Below, one piece after another: positions 32,237 to 35,440 of a DNA stretch of 35,440 nucleotides. Origin of the DNA: an uncultured Prevotellaceae bacterium (lineage in GTDB: Bacteria; Bacteroidota; Bacteroidia; Bacteroidales; Bacteroidaceae). The stretch covers positions 1 through 35,440 of the forward strand of contig CAMVPA010000033.1 in the NCBI GenBank assembly GCA_947169245.1, written 5' to 3'. Positions within the stretch are counted from its first letter, which is position 1, and the number at the start of each line of letters is the position of its first letter. Made by a program: the position numbers and the translations under genes. The notes below the pieces were generated by a model that saw only the letters and a list, made by a program, of their open reading frames with translations, did not search any database and was not told the DNA's origin.

Positions 32237-32341
32237 TTATTCCTTCGCAATCGTCAGCGTCACCACGGGGCGGACGCGGGCGTTGGCCGCGAAGTTCTCT
32301 GCCCCGTCGCCGCCCTTGTCATGGTTGCCTTCATTAAAGCT
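32237..32341 (-). pseudogene. C-terminal remnant of an unidentified protein
   Basis: After a TGA, 34 sense codons read FNEGNHDKGGDGAENFAAN, then ARVRPVVTLTIAKE and stop. The VRPVVTL ending resembles the last strand of some surface-associated proteins. No upstream body is present. Confidence 0.3.
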
Positions 32342-32459
32342 TCATGCGGAACAGGCGCACGAGCAGCACGACAAGGATGACCGCCACGGCCAGGTAGCCG
32401 AGGGCGATGGGGATGGATACCCACAGGGGAGAGTCGGTGAAGAAGTTCATCAGCGTCAT
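32334..32459 (-). CDS. Possible 41-residue single-span membrane protein
   Basis: The frame reads MTLMNFFTDSPLWVSIPIAL, then GYLAVAVILVVLLVRLFRMKL and TAA: one clean membrane span with a basic end, as in many small inner-membrane proteins. It overlaps the remnant at 32237-32341 by 8 bases. The second ATG (MNFFTDSP) could be the start. No recognised family; a chance frame cannot be excluded. Confidence 0.4.
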   Translation of the reverse strand: MTLMNFFTDSPLWVSIPIALGYLAVAVILVVLLVRLFRMKL

Positions 32460-32485
32460 ACGCGGGTGGATGTATTTCGGGCGCG

Positions 32486-32533
32486 AAGGCTGCGATTAAG
32501 CGAGGGCAATCAAACGTGCTTGAATTGCCGAAC
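32486..32533 (-). repeat. Dispersed bulged-hairpin element, copy H
   Basis: Minus strand: TTCGG, lower stem GGCAAT, bulged T, upper stem CAAGC, loop AC, GTTTG (one G-T pair), ATTGCC, then CTCGCTTAATCGCAGCCTT. Directly adjacent to copy I. Confidence 0.7.
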
Positions 32534-32603
32534 CGATGGAGCAGTGAGCACCATCAAGCTCGCTTGGATGGTCGAGTCGAGACAGAGGTCGGCGAAGCCA
32601 TCG
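32534..32603 (-). repeat. Dispersed bulged-hairpin element, copy I
   Basis: Minus strand: outer stem CGATGG/CCATCG (32598-32603 with 32534-32539), lower stem CCAT, bulged C, upper stem CAAGC, loop GA, GCTTG, ATGG, then TGCTCACTGCTC. It has an extra ~16 bases between outer stem and conserved strand. Confidence 0.65.
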
Positions 32604-32655
32604 TGAGCAGGATCGCGGTTTTCAACTGCAAAGTAACGAAAAAGAGGCGACGCAG

Positions 32656-32725
32656 GGTGTGTAAATTCTAACAATGGTGTGTAAATTCTCGCAATAAGGT
32701 GTGAAAATTCGTCGAATTTATACAC
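32656..32725. promoter_or_regulatory. Three direct repeats plus one inverted half-site upstream of the AraC-type gene
   Basis: GGTGTGTAAATTCT at 32656-32669 and 32676-32689, GGTGTGAAAATTC at 32698-32710, and the inverted half GAATTTATACAC at 32714-32725. Spacing of 20 and 22 bases places sites on the same helix face. They lie about 95-165 bases before the -7 element, a position suited to a regulator's binding. Confidence 0.55.
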
Positions 32726-32817
32726 TTTTGTTGTTTTTTCGCTCACTTATTAGATAAAATTCTCTCGCTCGACAAAAGAAATACATTACTTTTATTCTCG
32801 CTTAATCGAATTTTTCG

Positions 32818-32825
32818 TACCTTTG
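32818..32825 (+). promoter_or_regulatory. -7 element of the AraC-type regulator gene
   Basis: TACCTTTG, 8 bases before the ATG at 32834, so the leader would be nearly absent. The -33 region has TTTTA rather than TTG. Confidence 0.5.
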
Positions 32826-32833
32826 CAGCCGAA

Positions 32834-33982
32834 ATGAAGACGTTGACGTTAGAAGCGATGCAATTTACGGCGGTGGTGCTGATGGTGCTGCTCACGTTCA
32901 AACTGCTGGTGCCTCACAGGAGGAGCCAGGAGACGGTGGTGGCTACGACGGCGCGCTGGCTGATGGCCACGGCGACGGCGGTGCTGGCCGTGCACTTCGC
33001 GATGCAACTGACGTTGGGCCTCAGGGCGATGGGCGTCACGCAGTCGGTGATGCTCAACCTGACGATGCTCATACCAGCCTCCTACCTCTTCTCGCGCGCC
33101 GTGCTGACGCTGCAACGGCACGGACGGCTGAGCCGATGGGACCGCTGGGCGGGGCCGCTGACGTGGGGCGCGGCGATGACGATGCTCTTGGTGGCCATCC
33201 TGTACGACGGCCAGCCGCTGCTAAGCGACTCGCCGCAGCGGCAATGGGCCGAGGCCGCGGGCGCATTGTGCTACCTGGCCATGCAGACCTACTACTCGTG
33301 GCGCCACACCACGGCACTGCGGGCCATGCACCGCACGCTGAACGACTACTACGACAGCGATACTGCCGGCATGTTGCGCTGGATGCAACTGAGCATCGTG
33401 GGACTGATGCTGCTGGCGCTGATGGTGCCCTTCGTCATCTTCGCCACAGCCGAATGGAACGGACTGCTGTTTGTGATAGCCATCGCCATCTACTTCTTCA
33501 TCTTCTATCTGGTGGACAGCTTCTGCTACTACCTGACGAGCAACGCCCCGCAGAAGACGCTGGAGGCCGAGGAAAGCCGGGCGGAGGAAGAGCGGGCTAC
33601 GGGCGGGCAGCAGACGGCGGGGCAGACGACGAGGGCCGCCGACGAGCAGACGACGAAGGCCGTGGAGCAGTGGACGGCCCGGGGCGGACACCGCAAGGCG
33701 GGCATCACCAGCCCCGTGGCAGCGGCCGAGATGGGCATCCCGCGCTACCAGCTGACGGCATGGGTGAAGCAGAGCGGCCATGAGTCGTTCAGCCGCTGGA
33801 TGACGGCCCTGCGCATCGACGAGGCCAAGCGCGTGCTCTTAGCGCACCCCGACTGGGGCAGCGAAGCCGTCGCCGACTACTGCGGCTTCAACAGCCGCGA
33901 ATACTTCCACCGCATCTTCAAGGAGCAGCAGGGCATGACGCCCGCGCAGTACCAGAGAGAGCACGGCGTAACCGTAGATTAA
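32834..33982 (+). CDS. Membrane-anchored AraC-type transcriptional regulator
   Basis: A 382-residue protein. Six or so hydrophobic segments occupy residues 8-240 with little outside loop sequence, followed by a Glu/Thr/Gln/Ala-rich linker (~245-290) and a C-terminal AraC-type double helix-turn-helix: MGIPRYQLTAWV, SFSRWMTALRIDEAKRVL, EAVADYCGFNSREYFHRIFKEQQGMTPAQY. DNA binding is clear; the signal would be sensed in or through the membrane. No histidine-kinase or periplasmic domain is present. The repeats at 32656-32725 are candidate autoregulatory sites. Convergent with the HU-like gene. Confidence 0.88.
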   Translation: MKTLTLEAMQFTAVVLMVLLTFKLLVPHRRSQETVVATTARWLMATATAVLAVHFAMQLTLGLRAMGVTQSVMLNLTMLIPASYLFSRAVLTLQRHGRLSRWDRWAGPLTWGAAMTMLLVAILYDGQPLLSDSPQRQWAEAAGALCYLAMQTYYSWRHTTALRAMHRTLNDYYDSDTAGMLRWMQLSIVGLMLLALMVPFVIFATAEWNGLLFVIAIAIYFFIFYLVDSFCYYLTSNAPQKTLEAEESRAEEERATGGQQTAGQTTRAADEQTTKAVEQWTARGGHRKAGITSPVAAAEMGIPRYQLTAWVKQSGHESFSRWMTALRIDEAKRVLLAHPDWGSEAVADYCGFNSREYFHRIFKEQQGMTPAQYQREHGVTVD

Positions 33983-33992
33983 TCTTATTTCA

Positions 33993-34121
33993 CCCCCGTA
34001 CCCCCGACCCCCCGACAAGTTGAGCTATCCTCGTACCACCAGCCCCGTCAGGGGCGGCACCCCCGTACCCCCGTACCCCCGACAAACTATTCTCGCACCC
34101 CCGTACCCCCGCACCCCCGAC
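33993..34121. repeat. Three octamer trios between convergent genes
   Basis: Three blocks of exactly three 8-base units: CCCCCGTA/CCCCCGAC/CCCCCGAC (33993-34016), CCCCCGTA/CCCCCGTA/CCCCCGAC (34060-34083), CCCCCGTA/CCCCCGCA/CCCCCGAC (34098-34121). The last ends two bases before the HU-like stop codon. Confidence 0.8.
34042..34055. terminator. Hairpin between convergent genes
   Basis: GCCCC-GTCA-GGGGC, a perfect five-pair hairpin between the AraC-type and HU-like genes; it may help stop both transcripts, but there is no T tract. Confidence 0.35.
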
Positions 34122-34123
34122 CA

Positions 34124-34615
34124 TTAAGGATTAGGCTGGTTCATGAGAGCCTTGTCGGCGTCAATCTTCGTCTGCGCGTCCTTCGTCCAGCCCAGCGTGG
34201 CAGCCTTGTTCAGCTCGGCCTTCGAGTAGGCGCCGGTGGCCTGTGCCAGGAGCTTCATCGACTTCACGGCGTTGCCCGTCTCCACGGTCTGGCCGTTCAC
34301 CTTCACCGACTTCGAACCGATGGCAGCACGCATCACGGCGTAGCGCGAGCAGGGGTTCGACTGCACCGAGGCCTTGAAGATGGCCAGGTTAGCAATCTTG
34401 ACCGTGTTGCCGTTGAGCGTCAGCTCGCGGATGCACGACACCATGTCCGTCAGGATGCCCTTGATCGTACCCTTCGAGAAGGGGGTGTTGTGCTCGGCCA
34501 TGTGGTCGGCCAGCTTGTCGATGTCAAACTCCTCCTTGTAGTCCACGCGGCAGTAAGCCTTACCATAGTACTGCGAGTTGGCGTCGTTGTTCTTGTAAAC
34601 ATTCAGTTGTACCAT
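34124..34615 (-). CDS. HU-like DNA-binding protein
   Basis: A 163-residue member of the Bacteroidales HU-related family. The N-terminal half includes FDIDKLADHMAEHNTPFSKGTIKGILTDMVSCIRELTLNG (helical dimerisation part) and VKIANLAIFKASVQS (strand after the arm), and the C-terminus has a long helical, Ala/Lys-rich extension. The family compacts or bends DNA. The start (MVQLNVYKNN) fits a full promoter at 34708-34738, leaving a leader of about 85 bases. It differs from the HU-like protein at 42-671, which has another type of extension. Confidence 0.85.
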   Translation of the reverse strand: MVQLNVYKNNDANSQYYGKAYCRVDYKEEFDIDKLADHMAEHNTPFSKGTIKGILTDMVSCIRELTLNGNTVKIANLAIFKASVQSNPCSRYAVMRAAIGSKSVKVNGQTVETGNAVKSMKLLAQATGAYSKAELNKAATLGWTKDAQTKIDADKALMNQPNP

Positions 34616-34707
34616 AATTCTCTTGTGTTTTTCGTAGTATTAGAAACTCTGCGACTGATTACTCCGGCCAGCCGCCTACCGCTTTTTTCAGAGCTCTTTT
34701 GATGTTA

Positions 34708-34738
34708 CAAAGGTACAAAAAATTTCCGAATTACGCAA
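34708..34738 (-). promoter_or_regulatory. Promoter of the HU-like gene
   Basis: Minus-strand TTG (34736-34738), 20-base spacer, TACCTTTG (34708-34715): a complete Bacteroidales consensus. Confidence 0.65.
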
Positions 34739-34786
34739 GCATTTCCGCCACTTTTTTCGTTGTCATTTGAAAGAAATTTTCAGAAA

Positions 34787-35440
34787 TTAACCAGAAATTC
34801 CAAAGGCGGCGAGTTTCGCGCGAAAGTCATGGAGTTTCTGGAAAATCTCATGGAGTTTCTGGAAAATCTCAAAGCCCCCCTTTTGTCCCGCGAGGGGACA
34901 CGAAAGCCTCCCACCGGGGAGGTTTGGAGGGGGCTTGTCGCGGGTGGCGAGGTAGTAGTCGCTGAAGTCCTTGCAGCCCACAGGCAGCTGGTGGTGCTCG
35001 AGGTTGGGGAGTAGCTCCTTCAGTTGCAGGAAGAGGCGCTCGCCGGGCTCGTCGCGGTCGGGGTACATGTGGAAAGTGACCCCCACCCCCACCCTTTGGT
35101 CCCCCGAGGGGGACACAAAAGCCTCCCCCCGTGGAGGTTTAGTGGGGGCTTGGCTGATGCTTTTCAGTAGCTCCTTGTCCTTCTTGCTCAGCAGCGTGGC
35201 TGACGGGATGGCGATGGCCTTGTGGCCGGCTGAGAGCATGGCCCAACAGTCGGAGCAGCCCTCGGTGATGTAGAGCTCATCGCCGGGACGCAGGAGGTTC
35301 AGCACGGGCAGGTTGTAGATGCCGCACTCCGAGCCCTGAGGGAAGCGGAATCTTGGTTCACGGTTCATGGTTAATGGTTCATGATTAGCTGCAGAGCTTG
35401 ACCGTGAACCCTGAACCGTTAACCCTGAACCATAAGTAAG
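34787..35440 (-). CDS. Toprim-domain primase-like protein, 5' end outside the window
   Basis: The frame is open from the window edge to the stop at 34787. An ATG at 35368 is not the true start: the Pro/Arg-rich segment RFRFPQGSECGIYNLPVLN looks like the middle of a primase-type protein, and codons continue upstream. The Toprim core is visible: ELYITEGCSDCWAMLSAGHKA (catalytic Glu) and YPDRDEPGERLF (D-x-D). Several repeats are read in frame: the heptamer arrays at the edge, a composite G/C palindrome between the two Toprim motifs, a second copy near the C-terminus, and a 21-base duplication. Whether the enzyme still works with an insert directly before its metal-binding strand is doubtful. A plasmid, phage or integrative-element primase is likely. 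Confidence 0.7.
   Translation of the reverse strand, partial: LTYGSGLTVQGSRSSSAANHEPLTMNREPRFRFPQGSECGIYNLPVLNLLRPGDELYITEGCSDCWAMLSAGHKAIAIPSATLLSKKDKELLKSISQAPTKPPRGEAFVSPSGDQRVGVGVTFHMYPDRDEPGERLFLQLKELLPNLEHHQLPVGCKDFSDYYLATRDKPPPNLPGGRLSCPLAGQKGGFEIFQKLHEIFQKLHDFRAKLAAFGISG
34829..34870. repeat. Perfect 21-base tandem duplication
   Basis: ATGGAGTTTCTGGAAAATCT plus C occurs twice in a row (34829-34849, 34850-34870), giving a duplicated EIFQKLH in the Toprim protein. Confidence 0.85.
34873..34936. repeat. Composite G/C palindrome, copy 1, in the Toprim gene
   Basis: Outer arms AGCCCCC/GGGGGCT enclose GTCCC-GCGAG-GGGAC and CCTCCC-ACCG-GGGAGG. On the coding strand it reads KPPPNLPGGRLSCPLAG. 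Confidence 0.7.
35081..35153. repeat. Composite G/C palindrome, copy 2, in the Toprim gene
   Basis: Same order as copy 1 (GTCCCCCGAGGGGGAC, then CCTCCCCCCGTGGAGG, then GGGGGCTTG) and same orientation, but translated in a different frame (PTKPPRGEAFVSPSGDQR). No stop arises in either. Confidence 0.7.
35355..35431. repeat. Inverted pair of heptamer arrays in the Toprim gene
   Basis: Four units GGTTCAC/GGTTCAT/GGTTAAT/GGTTCAT (35355-35382) face four units GTGAACC/CTGAACC/GTTAACC/CTGAACC (35404-35431) across a 21-base spacer. The frame is open throughout. Confidence 0.8.

Overview
The window reads as chromosomal DNA of a Bacteroidota member, most likely Prevotella or a close relative. The evidence is the Bacteroidales promoter signature (TTG, 18-20 bases, then TAnnTTTG) in front of several genes, two HU-like proteins of the long Bacteroidales type, a secreted surface protein ending in a type IX-secretion-like tail, a BtuB-like TonB receptor, a zinc-ribbon lipoprotein beside a U32 peptidase, and many short dispersed palindromes. 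No rRNA, tRNA, CRISPR or complete insertion sequence was seen. The organism call rests on recalled family knowledge, not on a database search.

Layout. 1-5000 is a mixed accessory region: an extended HU-like protein, an ArdA-type antirestriction protein, an AT-rich membrane protein of unknown function, an operon of beta-carbonic anhydrase and an FMN/cysteine-rich oxidoreductase, a secreted flavin-reductase-like protein and a small hypothetical. 4890-6351 has no intact gene; it holds a secreted-protein tail remnant, an orphan promoter, hairpins and a MITE-like 303-bp element with perfect 29-bp ends. 6352-9903 carries a BtuB-like receptor and pgk. 9927-13685 (minus strand) carries a zinc-ribbon lipoprotein, a U32 peptidase and MetA (predicted acetyl-CoA type).

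13717-22320 is the most distinctive block: a tightly packed minus-strand operon encoding, in transcription order, a four-zinc-ribbon protein, a membrane Ser/Thr kinase, a 1111-residue protein with four CbxX/SpoVK-type AAA+ modules, a zinc-ribbon/FHA protein and a PP2C phosphatase. It has a clear promoter and sits just downstream of a terminator. It looks like a self-contained phosphorylation-controlled AAA+ machine; I do not recognise it as a named system.

22443-26666 holds an M13 metallopeptidase and an ABC-F ATPase. 26979-31913 holds a large secreted beta-helix-like protein, a 55-residue acidic protein missed by length filters, and a 58-residue protein. 31914-32833 is a repeat-rich gap with small ORFs. 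32834-35440 holds a membrane-anchored AraC-type regulator, a second HU-like protein and a Toprim/primase-like gene cut by the window edge.

Two repeat phenomena cut across all regions. The first is a family of at least ten hairpins whose arms differ completely in sequence but keep pairing, often with one extra pyrimidine between lower and upper stem and conserved flanks. The second is a set of degenerate tandem arrays with units of exactly 7, 8 or 9 bases, plus G/C palindromes, many lying inside reading frames that stay open (five arrays and a palindrome in the TonB receptor; others in U32, ABC-F, the surface protein and the Toprim gene) or exactly at stop codons.
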